A stretch of 64,000 bases of DNA from Cerasicoccus frondis (lineage in GTDB: Bacteria > Verrucomicrobiota > Verrucomicrobiia > Opitutales > Cerasicoccaceae), in assembly GCA_031296915.1 (NCBI GenBank), contig JAVDPC010000005.1, positions 1 to 64,000 of the forward strand, written 5' to 3'. Numbering within the stretch: the stretch's first letter is position 1; the number at the start of each line of letters is the position of its first letter. The notes below the pieces were generated by a model. It was not told the DNA's origin. It did no database searches and saw only the letters and a list, made by a program, of their open reading frames with translations. Below, one piece after another: positions 1-7,966 of this stretch. A program made the translations under genes and the position numbers.

Positions 1-106
1 TGGCATTTCAATCACGGGCTTCCAGCCCGCTCAATCAAAGCCGCCTTGCGCTGCATCCAATCTCTACCCCACCTGATTCGGCCAATCTAGATGAAAAGTG
101 CTCCAG
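1..106. repeat. Direct repeat copy 1 (REP-like hairpin inside)
   Basis: This stretch recurs at 57570-57675 in the same orientation with 3 mismatches over 106 bases (positions 64, 77 and about 103-104). It contains a perfect hairpin at 15-29, cgggct-tcc-agcccg, with a 3-base loop. It may extend left of the window. No T-run follows the hairpin, so it does not look like an intrinsic terminator. Confidence 0.9.
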
Positions 107-179
107 AGATTGTCTGAAGGCTGATATTTTATCCCGCTTCGCGTGTTACATTGTTGACTCAAAGGCGTGGGTTACAAGC

Positions 180-1070
180 TTGGTGCCTGTGGCAGTTCGT
201 TACAAAAAAAGACGCTCACGCATGCCCCTCTTTCTGGCGGCGGCGTTCATGTTGCTTATCCTCGCTGTCGGGGCTATCTGGTTGATGAATCAATGGAAAC
301 CGGAGGACACCGTCACCGAGGCTGCGTTGCTCGATGTGGAGCCAGAACCCGATGCCGAGACTCTGGAGTTGATCCAATACGACAACGCCCCCCGCGACTT
401 GCAGGAGCTCATTGACCGCTACGGCGCAGCGCAGGGCGGCCCGGATAAAATTGACCAAATCCGCAGCCTCCGACTAAAAGGGGTAATCCACCAAAATGAC
501 GAGGAACTCGAATTCCAGCAAATCAAACGCGTTCCCAGCAGCAGCCGCTTCAGCATTGCAACAAACGATCTGGAGCTCGTGACCTACACCAATGGCGTTG
601 AAGCCTGGCGCCAATACGGCGGCCATCCCGAAAACTATCGGGTAACCGGCGATGAACGCGACAGTGTGATCCGCGATTCTATCATCATCAGCCCGATCTG
701 GATTTACCGGGATGATCCCAATGTCGTCTCGCGCATGTCTGATGAAATGCTCGATGGCGTCGTTTACCACCGTGTCAAAGTCATCCTTCCCGGCCAACGG
801 GAAGCCGTCTATTGGATCGACCCCGAGACCTATGTCGAAAAGCAGATCGTGACGACCAACGCCGACGGCAAGCAGAACGTGACTCAATTCAAAGACTACC
901 GTAAACTCGGTTGGCTCACGATTCCCTACGAGATTGATTTCACAGTCGACGACAAAGTCATTTCCAAAATCGAACTGGAGAAAGCAGAGCTCAACATCGG
1001 CGTTTTCGAGTCGTATTTTGACCCGCCGGAGATGGTCGGGGACTGGCCGCCCCAATCAGGCGCTAATTAA
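180..1070 (+). CDS. LolA-like / outer-membrane lipoprotein-sorting-like membrane-anchored protein
   Basis: A 296-residue protein. A basic stretch (KKRRSR) precedes one hydrophobic segment at about residues 15-36, so it is probably an inner-membrane-anchored or exported protein with its bulk in the periplasm. The rest (about residues 70-290) is beta-rich, and the 'YGAAQGGPDKIDQIRSLRLKG' type opening is characteristic of proteins annotated as outer membrane lipoprotein-sorting or LolA-fold proteins. No lipobox is seen. The first in-frame start is TTG at 180, with GTG at 183 and ATG at 222; the upstream starts keep the basic anchor residues, but the choice is uncertain. The 3' end overlaps the convergent Nudix gene by 8 bases. 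The ligand is unknown. Confidence 0.65.
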   Translation: MVPVAVRYKKRRSRMPLFLAAAFMLLILAVGAIWLMNQWKPEDTVTEAALLDVEPEPDAETLELIQYDNAPRDLQELIDRYGAAQGGPDKIDQIRSLRLKGVIHQNDEELEFQQIKRVPSSSRFSIATNDLELVTYTNGVEAWRQYGGHPENYRVTGDERDSVIRDSIIISPIWIYRDDPNVVSRMSDEMLDGVVYHRVKVILPGQREAVYWIDPETYVEKQIVTTNADGKQNVTQFKDYRKLGWLTIPYEIDFTVDDKVISKIELEKAELNIGVFESYFDPPEMVGDWPPQSGAN

Positions 1071-1566
1071 TGTCCCCAAGGTAAATCGGATCGACCGACA
1101 AGGCGCCTTCACGGATAAATTCCAGTATCTTGCGCGGATAAAAATTCGCCTTAGGCAGGTCCTCCAGCGGAAGCCACTCAATGCCAATCTGGTTCTTGTC
1201 GCCGTTGGTGCTCAGGTCGATGGTCACGCCCTCGGGAAGGCGACAGAAGAACACAACCTCCAACTGATGGAAGTGCTTGTGCTTACTGGCAAACGAATGG
1301 TTCCGCCCAATGTATTCGCGCACATAGGCGACCGTGCCGACGATCGGCTCGATGCCGATCTCTTCCCGGCACTCACGCATGAGTGACGTCACCAGGGTTT
1401 CCCCGTGCTGCTGCCCTCCCCCCGGCAAGATGTAGAAGACCTCCTTTTCGCGAGGACGCTTCATCTTGATCGCCAACAGCTTGCCATCCTCAATGATCAA
1501 CGCGCGCGATGCGCTGCGCACATTGCGGGAGTTGTACGGGAAGATGTTGTCGCCGGCTGGAGGCAT
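1063..1566 (-). CDS. Nudix hydrolase
   Basis: A 167-residue protein if it starts at the ATG at 1566; a longer GTG-initiated frame reaches 1632, but its extra N-terminus looks non-conserved. The Nudix box is complete in the middle of the protein: GGGQQHGE, then REC, then REEIGIE, matching Gx5Ex7REUxEExGU, so metal-dependent hydrolysis of a nucleoside diphosphate linked to another moiety is expected. The substrate cannot be read from the sequence. It is followed on the same strand by nothing and is convergent with the LolA-like gene. It lies just downstream of the UDP-sugar pyrophosphorylase gene, which may be a coincidence or a link to nucleotide-sugar turnover. Confidence 0.88.
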   Translation of the reverse strand: MPPAGDNIFPYNSRNVRSASRALIIEDGKLLAIKMKRPREKEVFYILPGGGQQHGETLVTSLMRECREEIGIEPIVGTVAYVREYIGRNHSFASKHKHFHQLEVVFFCRLPEGVTIDLSTNGDKNQIGIEWLPLEDLPKANFYPRKILEFIREGALSVDPIYLGDIN

Positions 1567-1647
1567 AAGCGATACAGTTCTATGCTTGGCTCGCTGGCTG
1601 GCAAGCGTGGATTCCGCCAGCGGCGCAAGCACTCAAGAAAACACGAC

Positions 1648-3084
1648 TTAGGCGTCCAGGATCGCGCCTTCCTTGATCTTGGGCTTCGGGTTGAGCGACT
1701 GCCAGCGGTTGACGAATGCCTCCACGCTGTCGGCGAACTTCGGCGTGATTTCAAACGTAATGCTGGGCAAGCCCTTTTCGTCCGTTTCAATGTCCACACC
1801 AGCGGCCTTGGCCCAGGCGGCAAACTCCGCCAATTGGGCTTCCTTACAGGTCTGCGGGGAGTCAAGGCCCTCCGCGTTTTTGACCGGGGCAAAATCTTCT
1901 TCACGCGCCGTTTCAATGATCACCGGATTCTTGGCGAATGGCAGTGCGTCGAACACAAACATTTCAAACTTCACGCCATTGGGCGTCTCCGGCTTAAAGG
2001 GTTCGCCGTTCTCATCCAACGTGGCGACTTTCTTATCGGCGCGGTGGAAAGGCAGCGCGGCGTCGGGGTTGTCCCCCCCCATGCTCTCCACAAATGCCCG
2101 ATCCAGCACGTGGATCGCGATAGAGCCCGCGATGTAGCGCAGCTCGCCTTTTTCGTTGGTCTGCTCAACGAGCTCATCCGGCATGTCACTGTATTCCACG
2201 ACGACCGTGCGCCCGTGCTGCTTACAGAAGTGGCCGACTTTTTCCTTCGGGTACGCCTTGGGCAGCATCTTGGAAGACATCTCGCTCCCGACCTGGATGT
2301 GGAAGCCGATCAATGCCGGATCGAGGAATTTAACCAGCGGATTGTCCACCTGGAAGTAGGAAATGATGTCGATGCCGGCTTCCTTCATTTTGGCCGTCGC
2401 GCCGCTGCGAACCAGGGCGCGTAGGGAGCCGCCATGGCCGTCCGGGCTCATCGCGATCTCATCTTTGTTGGCCAGGATGATCTTGCCCTCCAAATCAACG
2501 GCGGGCATCAACCCCTGCTTGAAAAAGCTTACGGTGTCCGAGCCGAGGCCGAAAAAGTCGTTTTCCTCAAAAAATGCGACGGTGGCCTCGTGGTTGAGGT
2601 TACTCGTCATCAGGAACCACGGAATGTCGGCGCCATAGCGCGCGCGGGCCGCAAAAATCTTTTCCGCGAATACTTGAAACAGCGTGGCCTCGCGAATCGG
2701 CGTCACCGGATAAGTGCCCTTGGGCCCGTCGTATCCCAGGCGCGTTCCCTGGCCGCCCGCCACGGTAAAGGCCGCGACCCGACCGGCTTCCAGCGCCGCC
2801 ACGCCCTGCATGCGGGCTTTATGCCACTGCTGCGGATCGCCGCCGCGCTCGGGGCGGGGGATGTAAGGCGCGGGGCTCAAATCGCTCAAATCCACACCAT
2901 GCGCATTGCCACCGAGGACGAGGGTCTCGTTCAGACGGGCGATTTCCTGCAGGTCGATCAACCCGGCTTGCTCGACGAGTGCGGCCTTGCCGGCGTCATC
3001 CAAGTCATCCCAATAACGGAACACCTGGCCTTGTCCGGCCTGCTTGAAAGATTCGATGAGGCTATCAGCGGTGGCGGTTTTCAT
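1648..3084 (-). CDS. UDP-sugar pyrophosphorylase (UDPGP/UAP1 family)
   Basis: A 478-residue protein with the UDPGP-family nucleotide-binding signature AGGQGTRLGYDGPKG at about residues 109-123. This resembles the eukaryotic-type UDP-N-acetylglucosamine / UDP-glucose pyrophosphorylases more than the bacterial GalU or GlmU type. The expected reaction is UTP plus a sugar-1-phosphate giving a UDP-sugar plus pyrophosphate in the cytoplasm. Glucose-1-P and GlcNAc-1-P are both possible substrates. It would feed the UDP-sugar enzymes elsewhere in the window (galE, uxs, ugd, capD). The ATG at 3084 is well placed and length is normal for the family. Confidence 0.85.
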   Translation of the reverse strand: MKTATADSLIESFKQAGQGQVFRYWDDLDDAGKAALVEQAGLIDLQEIARLNETLVLGGNAHGVDLSDLSPAPYIPRPERGGDPQQWHKARMQGVAALEAGRVAAFTVAGGQGTRLGYDGPKGTYPVTPIREATLFQVFAEKIFAARARYGADIPWFLMTSNLNHEATVAFFEENDFFGLGSDTVSFFKQGLMPAVDLEGKIILANKDEIAMSPDGHGGSLRALVRSGATAKMKEAGIDIISYFQVDNPLVKFLDPALIGFHIQVGSEMSSKMLPKAYPKEKVGHFCKQHGRTVVVEYSDMPDELVEQTNEKGELRYIAGSIAIHVLDRAFVESMGGDNPDAALPFHRADKKVATLDENGEPFKPETPNGVKFEMFVFDALPFAKNPVIIETAREEDFAPVKNAEGLDSPQTCKEAQLAEFAAWAKAAGVDIETDEKGLPSITFEITPKFADSVEAFVNRWQSLNPKPKIKEGAILDA

Positions 3085-3258
3085 AAACCCCGAAGCTAAA
3101 ACCTCACGCGCGCCAAGGGCAAGTGAAACGTCACCCGAAACTTTGTCTAAATGGTTAGCGCATTTTCACTTTGCATTGCCGGACCAAGCCGCAGCGACCT
3201 TCAAGAATGCAGTTGGCGAGGCGTGCCGCCTTAAGCGGAAAGATAAAAAGAGGCCGCG

Positions 3259-3951
3259 CTAAAATTCGACCACGTCGCCGCATTCCATAATGCAGACTTC
3301 GACGCCCGTAGAGGCAGCATTGTCGGCAAACGCCTCCGGATTCTGGTCGATCATGCCCGGAAAGGTATTGTAGTGCATGGGCACCACGTAGCGCGGGCGA
3401 AGGAGCTCACAAGCAGTGACGGCGTCGTCCGGCCCCATGGTGAAACGGTCGCCAATCGGGAGCATCGCCAGCTCGATGTCAAACTTGTCGCCGATGAGCT
3501 TCATGTCGCCGAACAGGCCCGTGTCGCCAGCGTGGTAAAAGCTTTTCCGCTCGGCCGTGACCACGATGCCAGCAGGTTGCCCCATGTAAATCGGCAGGCC
3601 GTTCTCGTCCGGATAACTGGAGCTGTGGTAGGCAAAGGTGAAGCTCACACGACCAAAGGGGAAGTCCACGCCGCCCCCCGGATTCAACGGGCTGATCTTC
3701 ACGCCGTGCTTGGCGTTGAGAAAGCTCGCGAGTTCGAAATTGGCAATAATCGTCGCGTCATTGGCCAAGGCGATTTCCACCGCATCGCCCACGTGGTCCT
3801 GGTGCCCATGCGAGAGCAAAATGAAGTCGCACTTCACGTCCGCTGGAGCGACGTTGCACTTTTCATTGCCCGACAAAAATGGATCAAACAACAGTTTAGC
3901 GCCCGCTACTTCCAGCAGGCACGCAGAATGGCCAAGGTATTGAAGTTTCAT
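3259..3951 (-). CDS. Metal-dependent hydrolase, metallo-beta-lactamase fold (UPF0173-like)
   Basis: The start ATG at 3951 gives the typical UPF0173 beginning MKLQYLGHSACLLE; an earlier ATG at 3981 adds ten unconserved residues. The metal site HGHQDH (HxHxDH) is present, followed by further His/Asp residues such as YHAGDTG, so the dinuclear metal centre looks intact. About 230 residues is the usual length. Members of this family are annotated as L-ascorbate-6-P lactonase-like or uncharacterised hydrolases, so the substrate is unknown. It is monocistronic, with 174 bases without recognisable features separating it from the pyrophosphorylase gene. Confidence 0.85.
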   Translation of the reverse strand: MKLQYLGHSACLLEVAGAKLLFDPFLSGNEKCNVAPADVKCDFILLSHGHQDHVGDAVEIALANDATIIANFELASFLNAKHGVKISPLNPGGGVDFPFGRVSFTFAYHSSSYPDENGLPIYMGQPAGIVVTAERKSFYHAGDTGLFGDMKLIGDKFDIELAMLPIGDRFTMGPDDAVTACELLRPRYVVPMHYNTFPGMIDQNPEAFADNAASTGVEVCIMECGDVVEF

Positions 3952-4063
3952 CGCATGGCGATGTATCACGGAAAAACCCATTGCGCAATGATGGATTCCA
4001 CCACGGTTTTAAAACGCTCGTTTTGAATTGATTTGCCGGACCAGATCCCTACGATCATTCCTA

Positions 4064-4651
4064 ATGGCAGCGGTAAATTCTACTATGCTCCCCTTGGGAA
4101 CCCCCGCCCCGGAATTCGCGTTACCCGACGCGGATGGGAACACCGTTTCCCTGGGGCAGTTCGACGGCGCCTCGGCTTACCTCATTGCGTTCATCTGCAA
4201 TCACTGCCCTTACGTTTTCCACATTCGCCGCGATTTCGCGCGCCTGGCCGACGAATACCACGACCGCGGAGTCGCCGTAATCGCCATCAACGCCAACGAC
4301 GTGGAGAGCTATCCGGATGACAGCCCGGAAAAAATGAAGTCCCAGATCTTCGAAGCCGGTTACACCTTCCCCTACCTTTTTGACGAATCGCAGGAAGTCG
4401 CCAAAGCCTATCGCGCCGCCTGCACGCCAGACTTTTATGTCTTCAACCGCGACCGCTACCTCTGCTATCGCGGCCAGTTTGACGACTCTCGCCCCGGCAA
4501 CGGCATTTTCGTGACCGGCAGCGACCTGCGCACCGCCTTGGACGCCACCCTCGAGGGCGAACGTATCGTCGACGACGTGCAAAAGCCGTCCATCGGCTGC
4601 AACATCAAGTGGAAGCCCGGCAACGAACCGGACTACTTCGCACAAGCTTAG
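4064..4651 (+). CDS. Thioredoxin-like / peroxiredoxin-like protein (AhpC-TSA fold)
   Basis: From the ATG at 4064 the protein is 195 residues and begins with the STMLPLGTPAPEFALPD pattern seen in the PRX-like-1 group; an upstream in-frame start at 4028 adds residues with no family match. The redox motif FICNHCPYV carries a CxxC pair, followed by a thioredoxin-fold core with NANDVESYPDD and the cis-Pro region ACTPDFYVF. There is no signal peptide, so it is likely a cytoplasmic thiol oxidoreductase or peroxidase-like protein. It converges with the cupin gene, with 14 bases between the two stop codons. Confidence 0.82.
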   Translation: MAAVNSTMLPLGTPAPEFALPDADGNTVSLGQFDGASAYLIAFICNHCPYVFHIRRDFARLADEYHDRGVAVIAINANDVESYPDDSPEKMKSQIFEAGYTFPYLFDESQEVAKAYRAACTPDFYVFNRDRYLCYRGQFDDSRPGNGIFVTGSDLRTALDATLEGERIVDDVQKPSIGCNIKWKPGNEPDYFAQA

Positions 4652-4665
4652 CCTCTGCTGCGCCG

Positions 4666-5166
4666 CTATCGCGAAAGCTTTAAAATGGCGTCCCGCCACT
4701 CTGGATATTCTTCGACCAACGTGTCTGGATCGCCAAGGGCAAAGTCGTCCCAAATAAATTCCGGCGTGACCACCACCGACATGAAGGCGAAACCGTAATA
4801 CGCGGTGTCATCTGACAAACGCGCACCCTGCCAAACGCCGCGCGGCACAATCGACATTGGCGCATGACCGCAGTCGAAATCATTACCCAGCGTGATCTTT
4901 TCGCCGCTCCCATCAGGGTAGAGCAACAGCTGCTCCATCGGGTCGCCCGCGTGCCAGTGAAAAGTCTCGGTGGAGCGGATCAGCCGGTGCATGGCTGAGT
5001 AACCCTCGGCCGTGATCAAGTAGTAGATCATCGATGATAAAGCGCCAGGCGGGCCCTTGACTCCACTCGGGATTTGCGCATCGTCGGTATAAATGCGGCG
5101 AAACCAGCCGCCCTCATGAGGCAAAGGCTCAAGCCCAAAATTCTGAATGATCGATTCAGCGTCCAT
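4666..5166 (-). CDS. Cupin family protein (DUF985 / Cupin_5)
   Basis: A 166-residue single-domain protein. The opening LEPLPHEGGWFRRIY, the central STETFHWHAGDPMEQLLLYPDG and the later PRGVWQGARL are the hallmarks of the DUF985 cupins, which resemble nucleotide-sugar epimerases in fold but have no agreed function. Conserved His/Glu residues suggest a metal or small-ligand pocket. It is transcribed away from rpsP, and the 120-base gap between them holds the likely rpsP promoter. The function is not assigned. Confidence 0.85.
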   Translation of the reverse strand: MDAESIIQNFGLEPLPHEGGWFRRIYTDDAQIPSGVKGPPGALSSMIYYLITAEGYSAMHRLIRSTETFHWHAGDPMEQLLLYPDGSGEKITLGNDFDCGHAPMSIVPRGVWQGARLSDDTAYYGFAFMSVVVTPEFIWDDFALGDPDTLVEEYPEWRDAILKLSR

Positions 5167-5201
5167 GAGAGAAAATACAGTAGTTTTGAATTAAATGCGG
5201 C

Positions 5202-5228
5202 TTGACAGGGGTGGCGGCAACCTATTTT
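5202..5228 (+). promoter_or_regulatory. Possible sigma70-type promoter for rpsP
   Basis: A perfect -35 hexamer TTGACA is at 5202-5207 and a -10-like TATTTT at 5223-5228, with a 15-base spacer. This spacer is shorter than the ideal 17, so the -10 assignment is weak. It would start transcription about 50 bases before the rpsP ATG. Confidence 0.4.
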
Positions 5229-5286
5229 TTCCTCTGTTTTCCATTTAATCCAGCACTCGAAAACACTTTTCAGTCCTCATTTAATC

Positions 5287-5556
5287 ATGGCACTCAAAAT
5301 CCGACTCCAGCGTCACGGCGCCACCCACAATCCGGTCTACCGCATCGTGGTTGCTGAAGCGAGCAACCGTCGCGACGGCCGTCACAACGAAGTTCTTGGC
5401 AACTACAACCCCTGCGCACGCGGGAACGACGCCGAATTGAAGATCAACCTCGAGCGCGTTGACTACTGGGTCAGCGTTGGCGCCAAGGCGACCGACACTG
5501 CACGCAGCCTGATCAACCGCGCCCGTCGCGCAGAAGCCGCCGCCGTCGAAGCCTAA
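5287..5556 (+). CDS. rpsP: 30S ribosomal protein S16
   Basis: An 89-residue protein beginning MALKIRLQRHGATHNPVYRI, with the bS16 signature and the NYNPCARGN segment. It is a primary binder of 16S rRNA in the small subunit. In many bacteria rpsP leads an operon with rimM, trmD and rplS. Here a strong terminator follows at once and a 471-base inverted-repeat-bounded segment separates it from trmD; rimM is absent from this position. The short alanine-rich C-terminus is ordinary for the family. Confidence 0.97.
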   Translation: MALKIRLQRHGATHNPVYRIVVAEASNRRDGRHNEVLGNYNPCARGNDAELKINLERVDYWVSVGAKATDTARSLINRARRAEAAAVEA

Positions 5557-5593
5557 GCTTCGATTGCATCAGACTTCCTGTCCTGCATTTCGG

Positions 5594-5619
5594 CCCCGGC
5601 GTTCGCGCCGGGGTTTTTT
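5594..5619 (+). terminator. Intrinsic terminator after rpsP
   Basis: A perfect 8-bp GC stem ccccggcg / cgccgggg closes a ttcg tetraloop and is followed directly by six T residues. It should end most rpsP transcription before trmD. Confidence 0.93.
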
Positions 5620-5650
5620 GTTGGCAAGAGAGGGCTAGACGTTGTTTTAA

Positions 5651-5678
5651 AACCGCAGAGAACGCGGAGGACGCAGAG
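5651..5678 (+). repeat. Left inverted repeat of a 471-bp inserted segment
   Basis: The 28-base arm (aaccgcagag... gcagag) matches the reverse complement of 6094-6121 at 25 of 28 positions. The pair brackets a small membrane-protein gene and separates rpsP from trmD. Confidence 0.85.
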
Positions 5679-5696
5679 ACCGCCAGATAAATAACT

Positions 5697-6080
5697 ATGC
5701 ACACGAGCTTAAAGGATCTGAAATCCGTCGCTCAGCTCGTTGTGCTGGGGCTAATAACGATAGCCAGTTGCATCTTCGTCTTTGATTTTGCAAAAACAAT
5801 TCTTTGGATCAAGTCTTTTAACGAGACCCCTCTAATCGATTTAATCATGCAGCCAAAATTTATGGTCTGGGAACCAATGGATGGCATCGTGGGCGCAGAA
5901 CCAGGATTCGCGACCATGCTTTTCTCGGGTCCACCTGAAGGCACAGCTCCAATCATTTCTTTCCCGACATACTACTTGGCGCTAGCGGCATGCCTCTTCA
6001 TCGCTTGTTTTTGTATATCAATCTGTCCAAATGGCAGTAATCTCCTTAACAGCGCTCAAGAAAAGAAACTTCATCACTGA
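5697..6080 (+). CDS. Small hypothetical membrane protein (cargo between inverted repeats)
   Basis: A 127-residue protein with two hydrophobic segments, at about residues 10-36 and 90-110, separated by a loop containing MQPKFMVWEPMDG. The C-terminus is short and ends KKLHH. I do not recognise a family. The base composition is more AT-rich than the flanking ribosomal genes, and the gene sits exactly between the 25/28 inverted repeats at 5651 and 6094, which suggests it arrived with them. No good ribosome-binding site is seen before the ATG at 5697. It could be a genuine small gene or a spurious frame in a mobile segment. Confidence 0.5.
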   Translation: MHTSLKDLKSVAQLVVLGLITIASCIFVFDFAKTILWIKSFNETPLIDLIMQPKFMVWEPMDGIVGAEPGFATMLFSGPPEGTAPIISFPTYYLALAACLFIACFCISICPNGSNLLNSAQEKKLHH

Positions 6081-6093
6081 TCCAATCCAACAG

Positions 6094-6121
6094 CTCTGCG
6101 CTCTCCGCGTCCTCTGCGGTT
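6094..6121 (-). repeat. Right inverted repeat of the 471-bp inserted segment
   Basis: This is the partner of 5651-5678, with 3 mismatches over 28 bases in reverse complement. It lies 34 bases before the trmD start codon. No clear target-site duplication is visible outside the arms. Confidence 0.85.
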
Positions 6122-6155
6122 AAAAAAATCGTTCCATCCAGCCACCAATCCACCC

Positions 6156-6848
6156 ATGCGCTTCGACCTAATCACCCTTTTCCCTCGCATGGCCGAGGGC
6201 TACTTGCAGGAAAGCATGCTCGGGCAGGCCGCCAAGAAAGGCCTGCTGGAGGTTGGCGTGCACGATTTACGCGATTGGTCCCAAAATAAGCACAAAACCG
6301 CCGACGATCGCCCATTTGGCGGGGGCGCGGGGATGCTGCTGTCGCCCGAGCCGCTCTTTCTGTCGATAGAAGAGGTCGCCACGCCGGGCGCGGAGGTCAT
6401 TTATCTATGCCCCGACGGCGAGCAGCTCAACACGCCGCTGGTGAAGGAACTCGCTCAGAAAGAACACCTTGTGCTCGTGAGCGGCCACTACGAGGGTATC
6501 GACCAGCGGGTCCGCGACACGCTGATCACGCGGGAGGTCTCCATCGGCGATTACGTGCTGACCAACGGCACCCTGCCGGCCTGTGTTTTGATCGATTGCG
6601 TGGCCCGTTATGTGCCCGGCGTTTTAGGTGAAGAAAAATCCTTGACGCAGGACTCCTTTCACGACACTTTCCTCGGTTTTCCTCAATTCACGCGTCCAGC
6701 TGAGTACCGCGGAATGAAAGTTCCCGAAGTCTTGCTTAGTGGCGACCATGCGAAAATCGCAGCGTGGAGGCAGGAACAAAGCTATTTAAAAACCAAAGAA
6801 CGCCGGCCCGACCTGTTGGAAAACTCCGACACCGAAGGCCACCAGTAA
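6156..6848 (+). CDS. trmD: tRNA (guanine-N1-)-methyltransferase TrmD
   Basis: A 230-residue protein of normal length beginning [12 protein letters not shown]. It has the SPOUT-knot motifs [20 protein letters not shown] and [14 protein letters not shown], which build the AdoMet-binding trefoil knot. It methylates G37 at N1 in tRNAs reading CNN/CGG-type codons and thereby prevents frameshifting. rplS follows after 14 bases, so the two are probably co-transcribed. Because of the rpsP terminator and the inserted segment, trmD probably has its own promoter or depends on readthrough. Confidence 0.96.
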   Translation: MRFDLITLFPRMAEGYLQESMLGQAAKKGLLEVGVHDLRDWSQNKHKTADDRPFGGGAGMLLSPEPLFLSIEEVATPGAEVIYLCPDGEQLNTPLVKELAQKEHLVLVSGHYEGIDQRVRDTLITREVSIGDYVLTNGTLPACVLIDCVARYVPGVLGEEKSLTQDSFHDTFLGFPQFTRPAEYRGMKVPEVLLSGDHAKIAAWRQEQSYLKTKERRPDLLENSDTEGHQ

Positions 6849-6862
6849 TTCCAACACCAGTC

Positions 6863-7234
6863 ATGCAAGCCACACTTGAAGAAGTCACCTCGGACCAACT
6901 CGACTCCAGCCGCCTCAATTTCAAGGTAGGTGACGGCGTGCGCGTCCACACCCGCGTTCGCGAAGGCGACAAGGAACGTATCCAGATTTTCGCTGGCATC
7001 GTTATCGCCCGCAAGGGTTCCGGCATCCGTGAAACCTTCACGGTCCGCCGCATCAGCTTCGGCGAAGGCGTCGAAAAGGTATTCCCGATTCACAGCCCGA
7101 ACATCGACCAGATCGAAGTCGACCGTGAGTCCATCACCCGCAAGGCTCGCCTCTACTACCTGCGTGAGCGCATTGGTAAGAAGGCTACCGAGGTTAAGGA
7201 AAAGCGCCTCATCGAAGCCGGCCGCAAGAAGTAA
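6863..7234 (+). CDS. rplS: 50S ribosomal protein L19
   Basis: Starting at the ATG at 6863 gives a 123-residue bL19 ([16 protein letters not shown]). The longer open frame back to 6764 overlaps trmD and is not L19-like. The core [31 protein letters not shown] and ETFTVRRIS motifs are all present. The protein sits at the 30S-50S interface. It is 14 bases after trmD and 21 bases before rplI, consistent with one transcript. Confidence 0.96.
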   Translation: MQATLEEVTSDQLDSSRLNFKVGDGVRVHTRVREGDKERIQIFAGIVIARKGSGIRETFTVRRISFGEGVEKVFPIHSPNIDQIEVDRESITRKARLYYLRERIGKKATEVKEKRLIEAGRKK

Positions 7235-7255
7235 CCCCCGAGACGCAATTTACCA

Positions 7256-7756
7256 ATGAACCAAGACGTTTTACTCCTCGAGCCCGTCGAGAACCTCGGC
7301 CACGAAGGCGACCAAGTCTCCGTTAAGGCTGGTTACGCCCGCAACTTCCTGCTGCCGCGCAAGCTGGCCCTCCCGGTCAACCGCGCCAACAAGAAGCACA
7401 TCGAAGCCCTCCAGGCCCGCAAGGAAGCCCGCCTCAAGCAAGAGCGCGAGCACGCTGAGCAAGTCCTCGCCCGCCTCGAAACCGTCTCCATCGCCATCGC
7501 CGTGAAGACCGGCGAAGGCGGCAAGATGTTCGGCTCCGTCACTTCCCAAGACCTCGTTGACCGCCTCAAGGAAGACGGCATCGAAGTCGAGCGCAAGCAG
7601 CTCAACCTCCACACTCCGGTTAAGACTCTCGGCAAGCACACCACCAAGGTGAAGCTTCACCCCGAAGTCTCCTACGAACTCGAATGGGAAGTCGTTTCCG
7701 AAAACCCGATCGAGGAAGTTGCCGAAGAAGGCGCCGAGGAAAAGACCGAAGCCTAA
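7256..7756 (+). CDS. rplI: 50S ribosomal protein L9
   Basis: A 166-residue bL9 with the N-terminal signature LLEPVENLGHEGDQVSVKAGYARNFLLP type (written here only in outline), a long helix at about residues 42-75 and a C-terminal domain containing GKMFGSVTSQDL. A short acidic tail rich in E and A extends beyond the usual 148-150 residues. L9 binds 23S rRNA at the L1 stalk base and affects reading-frame fidelity. In many genomes rplI follows rpsF/rpsR; here it is instead downstream of rplS. A terminator follows at 7784. Confidence 0.96.
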   Translation: MNQDVLLLEPVENLGHEGDQVSVKAGYARNFLLPRKLALPVNRANKKHIEALQARKEARLKQEREHAEQVLARLETVSIAIAVKTGEGGKMFGSVTSQDLVDRLKEDGIEVERKQLNLHTPVKTLGKHTTKVKLHPEVSYELEWEVVSENPIEEVAEEGAEEKTEA

Positions 7757-7783
7757 GCTTCCGCTTAAATCCTTTCAAAATTG

Positions 7784-7812
7784 CCGTCTGGAGTCATCCG
7801 GGCGGTTTTTTT
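7784..7812 (+). terminator. Intrinsic terminator after rplI
   Basis: An 8-bp stem ccgtctgg / ccgggcgg (two G-U pairs) with a 6-base loop is followed by seven T residues. It closes the trmD-rplS-rplI unit. Confidence 0.85.
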
Positions 7813-7966
7813 GCGCCTAGCCGGAAGCGCTTAATCTATAGTTAACATTAGATATGCTACAATAGCGTTCCATTAATCGACCTCCCGCCATCTCAGGGCC
7901 ACCATGCGACTCCGGCCAACAGGGACATCGATTTAACGCCAAGCACCCCAACCAAACCAGCCAACC

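Noticed and set aside
15..29. Hairpin in the direct repeat as a transcription terminator
   Set aside because: There is no T-run on either strand after the stem, and the same sequence recurs at 57584 with the conserved flanks, so a repeat element fits better.
1405..2424. Long plus-strand open frame opposite the Nudix and pyrophosphorylase genes
   Set aside because: It is antisense to two clearly conserved genes, has no recognisable family and its residue composition (R, H, L rich) is that of a GC-rich shadow.
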